Made by a program: the position numbers and the translations under genes. From the NCBI RefSeq assembly GCF_003574215.1, contig NZ_AP018558.1, forward strand, positions 902,001 to 966,000: a stretch of DNA of 64,000 nucleotides, in the 5' to 3' direction. Origin of the DNA: Hydrogenophilus thermoluteolus. GTDB lineage: Bacteria > Pseudomonadota > Gammaproteobacteria > Burkholderiales > Rhodocyclaceae. Below, piece after piece: positions 35,019-43,869 of this stretch. Positions within the stretch are counted from its first letter, which is position 1, and each line of letters starts with the position of its first letter. Below the pieces are notes generated by a model, which made no database searches, was not told the DNA's origin, and worked only from the letters and a program-made list of their open reading frames with translations.

Positions 35019-38000
35019 TTACGCAATTGTGGCGTGATTGGTTTGGGCCATTACCGATTGCACCAGGCGCTCAACGGCCGCGGCGCGCTCGGCATGCGTG
35101 GGAAACGTGCCGGTTCGGACCAAGGTGTCGCTGCCTTTGATCTGCACCGTTCGGTCGCTTTGGATGAGCGCGACCACTTTGGTCGGGTCTACGGGGGCAT
35201 CGGTGGCGAATCGCACCAGGATCCGTTGCGCGTTGGCGTCGACGCGGGCTACCCGATACGGGAGCAACCGAATGCGCAGCCGATGGGTCGCGATGAGCGC
35301 AACGGCTTGCGGTGGCAGCGGCCCGAAGCGGTCGATCAGTTCGCTTTTGAGCGCATCGACCGCCTCGTCGTCGGCAGCGTCGGCGAGCCGTTTGTAGAGG
35401 TCGAGGCGCACCGCGATATCGGGACAATAGGTTTCGGGAAGCAACGCCGGTTCGCCCAAGGTGATTTCAGTGGTTACCGCAAACGCAGCAAGGAGCGACT
35501 CTGAGGCAGACGCATCGCTCTGTGCCGCTTTACCGGGCGCTTCTGACGTCGCGTTCTGCGCTTTGAGGCGACGAACCGCGTTTTGCAGCATCTGGGTAAA
35601 GAGCGCGAATCCGACCGATTCGATCGCGCCCGATTGCGCTTCGCCCAAGATTTCCCCTGCGCCGCGAATCTCCAGATCGTGCATCGCCAGGGTGAAACCG
35701 CCGCCGAGCGATTCCGCTTGCGCGATCGCCTCCAACCGCCGCGCACCGGCAGCGGTCGGCTTGATGTGTGGGTCGAGCATCAGATAGGCGAACGCTTGGT
35801 GGTGGCTGCGACCGACCCGCCCCCGCAATTGGTGCAGTTGCGCCAGTCCAAAGCGGTCGGCGCGTTCGATCAGGATGGTGTTCGCGTTGGGGATGTCGAT
35901 ACCGGTTTCGATGATGGTGGTGCAAAGAAGCACCTGCAACCGCTGGTGGATGAAGTCGCGCATCACCCGTTCGAGCTCGATTTCGCTCATTTGGCCGTGC
36001 ACGACGCCGATCCGGACGTTGGGCAGCAATTTTTGCAACGCTTCGAGCGCATTGCCGATGGTGCGCACCTCGTTGTGCACATAGAAGACTTGACCGCCAC
36101 GCCGCAATTCACGCGCAACGGCTTCGCGAATGAGCGCGTCGCTCTTTTTGACGACGAACGTTTTGACCGCAAGCCGTTTCGCCGGGGGGGTGGCAATTAC
36201 CGAAAAGTCGCGCACCCCTTCGAGCGCCATCCCGAGCGTGCGGGGAATCGGTGTGGCCGAAAGGGAAAGGGTATGGACGTGCGCGCAGAAGGTACGCAGC
36301 GCCTCTTTCTGGCGCACGCCGAAGCGATGCTCTTCGTCGATGATCACCAAGCCGAGCCGCGCAAAGCGCACGTCGGGCTGAATGAGGCGATGAGTGCCGA
36401 TGACGATGTCGACGGTACCATCGGCAAGCGCCGCCAACGTCGCTTTCTGGTTTTTGCTGCTGGTAAAGCGCGAGAGCTCGGCAATTTGGAGCGGCCAACC
36501 GGCAAAGCGGTTGCGAAAGGTTTGGGTGTGCTGTTCGGCCAACAGGGTAGTTGGCGTGAGGATCGCCACCTGGCGCCCGTTCATCGCGGCAAGGAACGCG
36601 GCGCGAAGCGCCACTTCGGTTTTCCCGAAACCGACGTCGCCGCACACCAACCGATCCATCACTTTGCCAGAGGTGAGGTCGGCGATCACCGCGTCGATCG
36701 CGGCTTGTTGGTCGGGCGTGGTTTCGAACGGAAAACCGGCGGCGAACGCTTCATAGCTGGCGGCGTCGAATGCGAACCGTTCGCCACCGCGCGCGGCCCG
36801 CTCAGCATAGAGCGCCAGGAGCTCTGCCGCGGTATCGTGCGCTTTTTCCGCCGCTTTGCGTTTCTCTTTTTCCCACTGACCGGAACCGAGTTCGTGAAGC
36901 GGCACCGTTTCGGGGTCGGTTCCCAGGTAGCGGCCAATGAGCGCCAGTTGGGTCACCGGGACGTAGAGCGCGGCGCCCCCCGCATATTCGAGGTGGAGGA
37001 ATTCCGCTTCACCCTCAGGGCCGGCAAGGCGCACGAGGCCTCGGTAGCGTCCGATTCCGTGTTCGAGGTGCACGACAGGGGCACCGGGGGTGAGTTCGGT
37101 GAGGTCGCGAATCCACGCCTCGGGATCGTGTGCGGCGTGTTTGCGTTTCGTTCCCCCTTTGCGCCGCACCAGATGCGCGAAGAGCTCCGCTTCACCGAAA
37201 AAGGCGAGGCGCCGTTCCGCGTCGAGAAAGCCGTTTTCCACGGGCGCGACCGTGAGCGCAAGTGGCGGTCTTTCTGCCAGGAAGGTTTCCCACTCGCGCA
37301 CGTCGCTCGGTTCCCAGCCCACCGCGCGCAATTTTTCGCGCACCGTTTCGCGACGTCCTTCGCTGGAAACGGCAAGGAGCACGGTCCAGTCGCGGTGGGT
37401 GTCGAGCCATGCGGCCAATGCAGCAGCCGGTTGTTCGGCGCGCGCATCGAGGGCGATGGGGGGGAGTTCGTCCTCAGCGTGTTCGGGAAGCGCGAGGTCG
37501 ATCCGCGCACAGGCAGAGAGCCGTCCGTGAAATGCCTCGGGCGGCGCCATCCAGGCGTCTGGTGGCAGCAGCGGGCGATCCGGGTCGGTGTTGAGCAGCC
37601 GGTAGCGGTCGAGCGCTTCTTGCCAATCGGCCGTGACGGTTTCGGCAACGGGGCCCAAGGTAACCCACAACGCGTCGGGCAGATAGTCGAAGAGCGTGGC
37701 GGTCTTGTCGAAAAAGAGCGGCAGATAGTATTCGATCCCAGCGGGCAGCAACCCCTGACTGACCTGTTTGTAGAGGGCCACTTTGCTGGGATCGCCCTCG
37801 AAGGTTTCGCGAAAACGGCGGCGGAAGGTCGTGCGGCCGTCGTCGTCGGTCGGGAATTCGCGTGCCGGCAAGAGTTCGATCGCCTCCACCGGGTAGAGCG
37901 TGCGCTGGGTGTCGGGGTCGAACGTTTTGATCGTTTCGATCTCGTCGTCGAAGAGTTCGAGCCGATAAGGAAGCGCTGCGCCCATCGGGTAGAGGTCGAT

Positions 38001-38501
38001 GATCCCGCCTCGGATCGCGAACTCTCCTGGGCGAAGCACCTGGGCCGCCGGTTCGTATCCGGCCAGGGTCAGTTGGGCTTTGAACGCCGCAAGGTCGAGC
38101 GTTTCCCCCTTGCGGATGCGGAACATGCGGCCGGCGACAAACGCCGGTGGCGTGAGCCGCGGCAGCGCAGCGGCCACCGAAGTGACGACGACGTCGACCC
38201 CCTGCTGCGTGATGGCAAAGAGCGTCGCCAGCCGTTCGGAGATCAGGTCTTGGTGTGGGGAAAAGGGATCGTAGGGTAGCGTTTCCCAGTCGGGAAAGTG
38301 GCAAACGCGGAGCATCGGTGCAAAAAAGGTGAGTTCGGCTTGGATCCGGAGCGTCTCGGCGGCATTTGCCGCCAGCAGAACGAGCGGTGCGCGTGTGCGG
38401 CGCTTCAATTCCGCAAGGTAGGGAGCAGCGAGTCCAGAGTAGGGGAGCGGCAGTTTCGCCCGTTGCCCCGCTTTTGGGAGATGAAAGGAGTCAGGAATCA
38501 T
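35019..38501 (-). CDS. mfd: Transcription-repair coupling factor Mfd
   Basis: A 1,160-residue Mfd with all expected parts: a UvrB-like N-terminal region (DWETLPYDPFSPHQDLISERL near residue 70), an RNA polymerase-interacting domain around PGAPVVHLEHGIGRYRGLVRL, the RecG-like translocase with Walker A GDVGFGKTEVALRAAF (near 620) and DEEH box IIDEEHRFGVRQKE (near 719), and a C-terminal autoinhibitory TRCF domain. It removes RNA polymerase stalled at DNA lesions and recruits UvrA. The start overlaps the upstream gene by 11 bases and has no good ribosome-binding site. A TATAAT lies 9 bases upstream. Confidence 0.98.
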   Translation of the reverse strand: MIPDSFHLPKAGQRAKLPLPYSGLAAPYLAELKRRTRAPLVLLAANAAETLRIQAELTFFAPMLRVCHFPDWETLPYDPFSPHQDLISERLATLFAITQQGVDVVVTSVAAALPRLTPPAFVAGRMFRIRKGETLDLAAFKAQLTLAGYEPAAQVLRPGEFAIRGGIIDLYPMGAALPYRLELFDDEIETIKTFDPDTQRTLYPVEAIELLPAREFPTDDDGRTTFRRRFRETFEGDPSKVALYKQVSQGLLPAGIEYYLPLFFDKTATLFDYLPDALWVTLGPVAETVTADWQEALDRYRLLNTDPDRPLLPPDAWMAPPEAFHGRLSACARIDLALPEHAEDELPPIALDARAEQPAAALAAWLDTHRDWTVLLAVSSEGRRETVREKLRAVGWEPSDVREWETFLAERPPLALTVAPVENGFLDAERRLAFFGEAELFAHLVRRKGGTKRKHAAHDPEAWIRDLTELTPGAPVVHLEHGIGRYRGLVRLAGPEGEAEFLHLEYAGGAALYVPVTQLALIGRYLGTDPETVPLHELGSGQWEKEKRKAAEKAHDTAAELLALYAERAARGGERFAFDAASYEAFAAGFPFETTPDQQAAIDAVIADLTSGKVMDRLVCGDVGFGKTEVALRAAFLAAMNGRQVAILTPTTLLAEQHTQTFRNRFAGWPLQIAELSRFTSSKNQKATLAALADGTVDIVIGTHRLIQPDVRFARLGLVIIDEEHRFGVRQKEALRTFCAHVHTLSLSATPIPRTLGMALEGVRDFSVIATPPAKRLAVKTFVVKKSDALIREAVARELRRGGQVFYVHNEVRTIGNALEALQKLLPNVRIGVVHGQMSEIELERVMRDFIHQRLQVLLCTTIIETGIDIPNANTILIERADRFGLAQLHQLRGRVGRSHHQAFAYLMLDPHIKPTAAGARRLEAIAQAESLGGGFTLAMHDLEIRGAGEILGEAQSGAIESVGFALFTQMLQNAVRRLKAQNATSEAPGKAAQSDASASESLLAAFAVTTEITLGEPALLPETYCPDIAVRLDLYKRLADAADDEAVDALKSELIDRFGPLPPQAVALIATHRLRIRLLPYRVARVDANAQRILVRFATDAPVDPTKVVALIQSDRTVQIKGSDTLVRTGTFPTHAERAAAVERLVQSVMAQTNHATIA

Positions 38502-39165
38502 GGGCGGGGATTATACCGCCCAGCCATTCGGAGACGACGGTGACGACGCGATCCGCGACTGCCGGTGAGACCATTTCGGGATCCGTATCTGTCTCGATTT
38601 CCGTCCATACCTTTTGTTGGGCAGGGATCAATGCCCAGGCACTCTGATTGGGTAGGTTGAGGTTGCTGTTCGCTGCGGTAACGAGCTGAATCGGCAAATC
38701 CCACTGACGCAAGACCGACGCGCCCGCAAGATCGAGTCGCCCAAAGGGGGCCGAGAGCGCGCGAAAGCGCGCCGGGGCGTGATCGATGAGCCGCATCGCT
38801 GCTGCGGCAGCAGTGCCCCAACCGACTGCGACCAGAAGGTCGGCAATCGGAGCCAGGAAGGGTTGGTGGTCGAGCCATTCCAAGGTCTTATGGCACCGTT
38901 CGGTAAGTTCAGCGATCTGAAAACTGCGCTCTTCGCTGTGTTCGGCCTCGATCGTAGGAATGAGCGCAACCGTGAGCGTTGCCCATCCTTGTGCTTTGAG
39001 GGGTTCGACCAAGGGAGTGAGAGGCAGGTCGATCAACCGCGGAACGACGGTTGGGTCGAAAAGAAGCGCCAAGCCGTGGCATTCATCGTGATAGGCAAGC
39101 TCGGCATCGAGCCAGAGTCCGCGCTCGATCTTGATCCCAACGGCGAGGTGGCGGTGTCGTTTCAT
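38491..39165 (-). CDS. Alpha/beta-hydrolase-like protein lacking the usual nucleophile
   Basis: A 224-residue protein with the hydrophobic beta-strand rhythm of an alpha/beta-hydrolase. The segment where a lipase or dienelactone hydrolase has its G-x-S-x-G elbow reads LLVAVGWGTAAAAAM, so Ser is absent. FRALSAPFGRLD and LPIQLVTAANSN could be the later core strands. No signal peptide or membrane segment is seen. ATG 39165 is preferred over TTG 39177. It lies between amrS (40 bases upstream) and mfd (overlapping by 11 bases). The function is unknown; it could be a non-enzymatic member of the fold. Confidence 0.6.
   Translation of the reverse strand: MKRHRHLAVGIKIERGLWLDAELAYHDECHGLALLFDPTVVPRLIDLPLTPLVEPLKAQGWATLTVALIPTIEAEHSEERSFQIAELTERCHKTLEWLDHQPFLAPIADLLVAVGWGTAAAAAMRLIDHAPARFRALSAPFGRLDLAGASVLRQWDLPIQLVTAANSNLNLPNQSAWALIPAQQKVWTEIETDTDPEMVSPAVADRVVTVVSEWLGGIIPAHDS
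38510..38515 (-). promoter_or_regulatory. Possible -10 element for mfd
   Basis: A perfect TATAAT on the minus strand whose last base is 9 bases before the mfd ATG. A transcript from it would start at or within two bases of the start codon. No convincing -35 is seen (the 17-base position reads GTCGTC). Confidence 0.3.
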
Positions 39166-39205
39166 CGCGGTTTCCAAAGAAAACGGGGGTTTCTGAGTCG
39201 CTTGC

Positions 39206-40276
39206 TTACGCCGTCAGCCGGATGGGGATGCGCCGATTGCCGAAGTGCCCCGGTGCGCGGGGGAAACGCCCTTCCAAGGGTCGGTGACAGTCGGGACAGT
39301 CTCCTTCGGGGGTGAGGCGATAGGCGGAGATCGCGTAGCCGTCGCGCGTGATCAACGCAGCGCCGCACCCGGGACAGAAGGTCGTACTGCCTTCGCGATC
39401 CCAGATGTTCCCGGTATAGACGTGCCACAATCCTTCTGCTTTGGCAATCGCTTGAGCGCGTAGGAGCGTTTGTGGCGGGGTGGGCGGAAGGTCGCGCAAT
39501 TTGAAATCGGGGTGGAACGCGGTGAGGTGGAGCGGAACGTAGGGTGTCAGCGCGTCGCGGATCCAACGGGCGAGCGCGCGGATTTCGTCGTCGCTGTCGT
39601 TGAGCGTGGGTATGATGAGTGTGGTGACCTCGACCCAGACCGTGGTGTGATGGACCAGGTATTTCAAGGTCTCTTTGACCGGTTCGATGTGGCCGCCGCA
39701 ATAGCGTTGGTAAAAGTGTTCCGTGAATGCCTTGAGATCGACGTTCGCGGCATCCATGACACTGAAGAACGGAGCATACGCTTCGGGCTCGATATAGCCG
39801 TTCGTCACCGCAACGGTGTAGAGCCCCACTTCGTGTGCGGCACGCGCGCAATCGATCGCATATTCTGCAAAAATGATCGGGTCGTTGTAGGTAAAGGCGA
39901 TGCCCGCGGCGCCCGTGGCTTTCGCTGCGGCGACGATGGTTTCTGGGGTGCCTTCGTCGCCAATCGTCGCGTCGAGCGCTTTCGCAGCGGAAATCGACCA
40001 GTTCTGACAGTATTTGCATGCCAGGTTACAGCCCGCGGTGCCGAAAGAGAGCACGGCGGTACCGGGGTAGAAGTGGTTGAGGGGTTTTTTCTCGATCGGG
40101 TCGAGACAAAAACCGGTAGAGCGGCCGTAGGTGGTGAGCACCATGCGTCCGGCGTCGTTTGCGCGCACCAGACATGCGCCGTGTTGCCCCGGGCGCAGTT
40201 TACACCGCCGTGGGCAGAGGGTGCATTCCAGACGACCGTCGGCAAGCAGGCGCCAAAATTGTGCCGGGTAGCTCAT
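39206..40276 (-). CDS. amrS: AmmeMemoRadiSam system radical SAM enzyme
   Basis: A 356-residue radical SAM protein. The iron-sulfur motif C-x3-C-x2-C is Cys83, Cys87, Cys90 (GCNLACKYCQNW). An N-terminal cysteine set (Cys18, Cys21, Cys25, Cys35) and a C-terminal pair of CxxC motifs (FCPGCGAAL and DCPDCHRPL) could bind another cluster or zinc. This is the pyruvate-formate-lyase-activase-like family that is found with AmrA and AmrB in many bacteria and archaea; its substrate is not established. AAGGAGC precedes the ATG, which overlaps the amrA stop by 4 bases. Confidence 0.9.
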   Translation of the reverse strand: MSYPAQFWRLLADGRLECTLCPRRCKLRPGQHGACLVRANDAGRMVLTTYGRSTGFCLDPIEKKPLNHFYPGTAVLSFGTAGCNLACKYCQNWSISAAKALDATIGDEGTPETIVAAAKATGAAGIAFTYNDPIIFAEYAIDCARAAHEVGLYTVAVTNGYIEPEAYAPFFSVMDAANVDLKAFTEHFYQRYCGGHIEPVKETLKYLVHHTTVWVEVTTLIIPTLNDSDDEIRALARWIRDALTPYVPLHLTAFHPDFKLRDLPPTPPQTLLRAQAIAKAEGLWHVYTGNIWDREGSTTFCPGCGAALITRDGYAISAYRLTPEGDCPDCHRPLEGRFPRAPGHFGNRRIPIRLTA

Positions 40277-40890
40277 TGTGGTGCTCCTTTTGGTGACGCC
40301 CCATTGGGCTGAGCGGGTTCGTGCCACGCGGTCACGGAGTAGCGCCACGCCTTCAGTCCCGGAACGGGACGAAAGGGGTCGAGCCCAGCCTTCTGTTTGA
40401 GCGCAGCCAGAAAGGCTTCTGGATCCGGGAGTTGCTTCCAGACTTGGGGGAGAAAGGTGGCGCGGTAGGGACCAGCCGCGAGGATCAATCCGTCCTGGTG
40501 GGGGCGCAGTTGCGCAATCAGCGCCGTTTCGTCGGTGAATGTGAGGGGTTCTGGCGGAGAGAGTAGGGACACTTCCAGCGTGATCGACGGCCATTCGTGG
40601 CGCGAGAGGGGCGGAAAGCGGGGATCTTCGAACGCGGCAGCGAGCGCGTTGGCGCGCACGTCTTCGCGAAGGGGGCGGTAGGCTTCCAGAGAACCGATGC
40701 ACCCTCGGAGTTGGTGGTTCTGAGTGAGCGTGACGAAGGTCGCGCCAGGAGTGTCGAGTCGTGGGTCTTCCGGCACGCTCAGTGATTCGCCCGTCAGTGC
40801 GTGATGGATCGCGGCACGCGCATGCGCAAGCAGCGCATACCCGAGTGAGTCGTCGATGGTGGGGGCGTCGGCGATTGGCTTCGCGGTCAT
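40273..40890 (-). CDS. amrA: AmmeMemoRadiSam system protein A (AMMECR1 domain)
   Basis: A 205-residue AMMECR1-domain protein. The signature LRGCIGSLEAYRPL near residue 65 is the family hallmark, and FPPLSRHEWPSITLEVSLLSPPEPL and LPDPEAFLAALKQKAGL follow. The human homologue AMMECR1 is linked to a contiguous gene syndrome, but no biochemical activity is settled. GAGGAAAAA precedes ATG 40890. It starts 7 bases after amrB and overlaps amrS, so the three are almost surely one translational unit. Confidence 0.9.
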   Translation of the reverse strand: MTAKPIADAPTIDDSLGYALLAHARAAIHHALTGESLSVPEDPRLDTPGATFVTLTQNHQLRGCIGSLEAYRPLREDVRANALAAAFEDPRFPPLSRHEWPSITLEVSLLSPPEPLTFTDETALIAQLRPHQDGLILAAGPYRATFLPQVWKQLPDPEAFLAALKQKAGLDPFRPVPGLKAWRYSVTAWHEPAQPNGASPKGAPQ

Positions 40891-40897
40891 TTTTTCC

Positions 40898-41728
40898 TCA
40901 ATGCAGGTGCGTGGCGGCGCCGTGTGCGGGAAACCACGCGACACTGGCGTAACCGACGACGCGGTCGAGTGGCCCTTCCGTGTCGGCACTCGTGCCGTAC
41001 GCGATCAGTTCCGGGGTGAGACCGTGCTGCTTGGCAGCGATCAGCAGTGCGTCGATCGCGGTCGAACCGCAGGCGTCGTCGGGTTCCAACGTCGGATCGA
41101 ACGCCAAGATGCGTTGCAGTGTTCGTTGATCGAGCGCACGCGCCTCGGCGTCGGGGTGGTAATGGGAGAGGTCGGAACTCACCACGATCAGGGTTTCCGG
41201 CCCGCCCCACAACTGCGTCATCACCTCAGCCACTTTGTGCGGTTCAACCCAGCCGACGACGAACGGGACGATCGCGAAATCGTCGAGGATTTGCTGCAGG
41301 AACGGGAGTTGGACCTCGAGCGCGTGTTCCAGCAGGTGCGCGCGCTCGCTCCGTTCGACGTCGGGATGCTGCAGCGCAACAGCGGAGGCTGCGACATCGA
41401 CTGGAACGTCACCGAGTGGCGTTCGGAAAGCCGAAGTTTCCGGTAGCGCCAGACCCAACACGGGGACCCGGTGGGCTGGACCGAAGAGCACCACGCGCCG
41501 GATGCGATCCGAAAACGGGATGAGTAATCGATAGGCTTGCGCTGCGATCGGCCCCGAATAGACGTAACCGGCGTGGGGGACGATCAAAGCCTTGGGCGGA
41601 ACGTCGGACCGTGGAACGGGAGGGGTTCGCCGCAAAAACGCGGCAATTTGCGCTGCGAGCGTCGTCGGGTCGGAAGGGTAGAAGAGCCCGCTCACAGCAG
41701 GTTGCCGGGTCGTTGCTCTTTGATGCAT
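40898..41728 (-). CDS. amrB: AmmeMemoRadiSam system protein B (MEMO1 family)
   Basis: A 276-residue MEMO-family protein, structurally related to LigB-type dioxygenases. Family segments are GLFYPSDP, PHAGYVYSGPIAAQAY, LFGPAHR, LLEHALEVQLPFLQ, SSDLSHYH and DDACGSTAI. His in PHAGY, His in GPAHR and Cys in ACGS match the residues that bind metal in human MEMO1. First gene of the amr trio. A dyad and promoter-like sequence lie directly upstream. Confidence 0.92.
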   Translation of the reverse strand: MHQRATTRQPAVSGLFYPSDPTTLAAQIAAFLRRTPPVPRSDVPPKALIVPHAGYVYSGPIAAQAYRLLIPFSDRIRRVVLFGPAHRVPVLGLALPETSAFRTPLGDVPVDVAASAVALQHPDVERSERAHLLEHALEVQLPFLQQILDDFAIVPFVVGWVEPHKVAEVMTQLWGGPETLIVVSSDLSHYHPDAEARALDQRTLQRILAFDPTLEPDDACGSTAIDALLIAAKQHGLTPELIAYGTSADTEGPLDRVVGYASVAWFPAHGAATHLH

Positions 41729-41733
41729 CGCGC

Positions 41734-41790
41734 TTCGTATCCTAAGGCTGGGATACGAATCAATATAGTGCTAATGCGCGCCGATTTCCA
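41734..41790 (-). promoter_or_regulatory. Predicted amrB promoter with a perfect dyad at the start site
   Basis: On the minus strand, TGGAAA (41790-41785) and TATATT (41767-41762) are 17 bases apart, placing the transcript start near 41755. A perfect 9-bp inverted repeat TTCGTATCC/GGATACGAA (41734-41742 and 41751-41759, 8-base loop) covers that start and reaches within 5 bases of the amrB ATG. The only Shine-Dalgarno-like AGGA (41743-41740) lies in the repeat. This could be an operator or an RNA hairpin. Confidence 0.4.
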
Positions 41791-42274
41791 GCGGATAATC
41801 GGCCCAGCAGTTGGGGGTTTCGTACAGGCGGACGCGCGCCAGACGCAAATGGCGGCCGTAACGCGCGCGGAAATGGGGTGCTAGGGTAGTGAATGCAATG
41901 CGCGCCAGGTTCTCTGCGGTCGGGATCACATCGAGACGCACGGTGCGGTGGTTTGGCAATACCGCATCAATTGCGTCGGCAACCGGGTCTTCGTTCCACA
42001 CCAGGAACGCATGGTCCCAGTGGCCGACGAGTTGCTCCCACGCGATTCGCTTGACGTCGCCGAAATCCATCACCATTCCCCGTTCGGGAGACCCCGGCGT
42101 TTGGTCGGGCATGCCGACGAGCGTCAATTCGAGGACGTACCGGTGGCCATGGACGTGGCGGCAGAGGCTCCTGTGGTCTGGAATCCGGTGGCCAGCGTCG
42201 AACTCGAGCCGCCGGGTGATCGCAAATTCGGCTTCAACGCCAGGGGGCAGATCCGGTTGCCGTTCAAGTGTCAC
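41771..42274 (-). CDS. queD: 6-carboxy-5,6,7,8-tetrahydropterin synthase (QueD family)
   Basis: A 167-residue PTPS-fold protein starting at GTG 42274. The QueD-type motif C-x3-H-x-H is Cys38, His42, His44 (SLCRHVHGHRY), with His29 (FDAGHR) as the third zinc ligand; VMDFGDVKRIAWEQL and IPTAENLARIAF are also typical. It converts dihydroneopterin triphosphate to carboxytetrahydropterin on the way to preQ0 and queuosine. No queC, queE or queF is nearby. lysS ends 12 bases upstream. Confidence 0.9.
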   Translation of the reverse strand: MTLERQPDLPPGVEAEFAITRRLEFDAGHRIPDHRSLCRHVHGHRYVLELTLVGMPDQTPGSPERGMVMDFGDVKRIAWEQLVGHWDHAFLVWNEDPVADAIDAVLPNHRTVRLDVIPTAENLARIAFTTLAPHFRARYGRHLRLARVRLYETPNCWADYPLEIGAH

Positions 42275-42286
42275 GATGCAGTCCCT

Positions 42287-43792
42287 TCAGCCATGCGCTT
42301 CCGGCCGCATCGCGGGGAAGAGGATCACGTCGCGAATGTTCGGCGAATCGGTGAGCAGCATCACCAGACGGTCGATTCCTACCCCGCAACCGCCCGTGGG
42401 GGGAAGGCCATACTCGAGCGCGCGGATATAGTCGGCGTCGAAATACATCGCTTCGTCGTCCCCCGCCTCTTTGGCGCGCACTTGGGCGCGAAAGCGTTCG
42501 GCTTGGTCGTCGGGGTCGTTGAGTTCCGAAAAACCATTGGCGATCTCGCGCCCGGCGATGAAGAGTTCGAACCGTTCTGCGATCTCTGGGTTGGTGTCGC
42601 TGCGTCGCGCCAGCGGTGAGACTTCAGCGGGGTAGTCGACGATGAAGGTGGGGTCGAAGAGTTCGCTTTCGGTGGTCTCTTCGAAAAGCGCCAGTTGCAG
42701 CGCGCCCACCCCTTGCTCGGGGCGGGTTTCGACTCCCAATTCGTGGAGTTTTGCGCGTAACCAGTCGGGGTCGTTGAGCTGAGCCAGCGACCAACCGGGA
42801 TGGACGTGGTGAATGGCTTCGACGATCGTCATGCGCGCAAAGGGGCGAGAAAGGTCGAGGGTGCGCCCCTGATAGACGAACGTTTCGCTGCCGAGTGCCA
42901 CCCGCGCGGCGTGGCGCAGCAACCCTTCGGTAAAGTCCATGATTTTGCGGTAGTCGGCGTACGCTTCGTAGAACTCCATCATCGTGAATTCCGGGTTGTG
43001 GCGCGGGCTCAACCCTTCGTTGCGGAAGTTGCGGTTGATTTCGAAGACCTTCTCGAAGCCGCCCACGACCAACCGTTTGAGGTAGAGCTCTGGCGCGATG
43101 CGCAGGTACATCGCCATATCGAGCGCGTTGTGGTGGGTGACGAACGGGCGCGCGTTCGCGCCACCGGGGATCGGGTGGAGCATCGGTGTCTCCACTTCGA
43201 GGAACCCATATTCGACCATGTAGTTGCGGATGGCCTGGATGAGGCGACTGCGCGCAACGAACCGCAGCCGCGTCTCTTCGCTCATGATGAGGTCGACGTA
43301 GCGTTGCCGATATTTGAGTTCTTGATCGGCGATCCCATGGTACTTGTCGGGAAGCGGGCGCAGGTTTTTCGTCAGCAACCGGATCGATTCGGCGTGGATG
43401 GTCAGTTCCCCGGTGCGCGTTTTGAAGAGCGTCCCCGAAACGCCGACGATGTCGCCGATGTCCCAATGTTTGAAGTCTGCATAGCAGTCTGCACCGACCG
43501 AATCCCGTGCGACATAGACCTGGATGCGGCCCGACATGTCCTGAAGGGTGATGAAACTGGCTTTGCCCATCACCCGTTTGAGCATGATGCGGCCGGCAAC
43601 GACTGCCGAAACGCGCAATTGCTCGAGTTCTTCCTGGCTTTTTTCCTCGTAGGCCTCCGCCAGTTTTGCGGCATAATGAAGACGTTCGAAATCGTTGGGG
43701 TAGGCAATGCCCTGTTCACGCAACGCAGCCAGTTTGCGCCGGCGCTCTTCCATCACGGTGTTGAGTTCGTGTTGAGCGGTGGATTCGTTCAT
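42287..43792 (-). CDS. lysS: Lysyl-tRNA synthetase, class II
   Basis: A 501-residue class IIb synthetase. An N-terminal OB-fold anticodon-binding domain (about residues 60-170, GRIQVYVARDSVGAD) precedes the catalytic domain with motif 2 FRNEGLSPRHNPEFTMMEFYEAY and motif 3 GCGVGIDRLVMLLTDSPNIRDVILFP. It charges tRNA-Lys. ATG 43792 gives the normal N-terminus, although the ribosome-binding site is weak; ATG 43804 is an alternative. It is divergent from the chemoreceptor gene and may head the minus-strand run down to queD. Confidence 0.97.
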   Translation of the reverse strand: MNESTAQHELNTVMEERRRKLAALREQGIAYPNDFERLHYAAKLAEAYEEKSQEELEQLRVSAVVAGRIMLKRVMGKASFITLQDMSGRIQVYVARDSVGADCYADFKHWDIGDIVGVSGTLFKTRTGELTIHAESIRLLTKNLRPLPDKYHGIADQELKYRQRYVDLIMSEETRLRFVARSRLIQAIRNYMVEYGFLEVETPMLHPIPGGANARPFVTHHNALDMAMYLRIAPELYLKRLVVGGFEKVFEINRNFRNEGLSPRHNPEFTMMEFYEAYADYRKIMDFTEGLLRHAARVALGSETFVYQGRTLDLSRPFARMTIVEAIHHVHPGWSLAQLNDPDWLRAKLHELGVETRPEQGVGALQLALFEETTESELFDPTFIVDYPAEVSPLARRSDTNPEIAERFELFIAGREIANGFSELNDPDDQAERFRAQVRAKEAGDDEAMYFDADYIRALEYGLPPTGGCGVGIDRLVMLLTDSPNIRDVILFPAMRPEAHG

Positions 43793-43869
43793 CGTGCCAA
43801 CCATTCCGGGAAAAGAGACCGACGCGAATTGTCGCACGCGGCGCCCCTTTGCGCAAAGTGAGGTGTGAG

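Noticed and set aside
35583..38279. An 898-codon open frame on the plus strand within mfd.
   Set aside because: It is antisense to a complete Mfd with all motifs; its composition is that of a shadow frame and no ribosome-binding site supports it.
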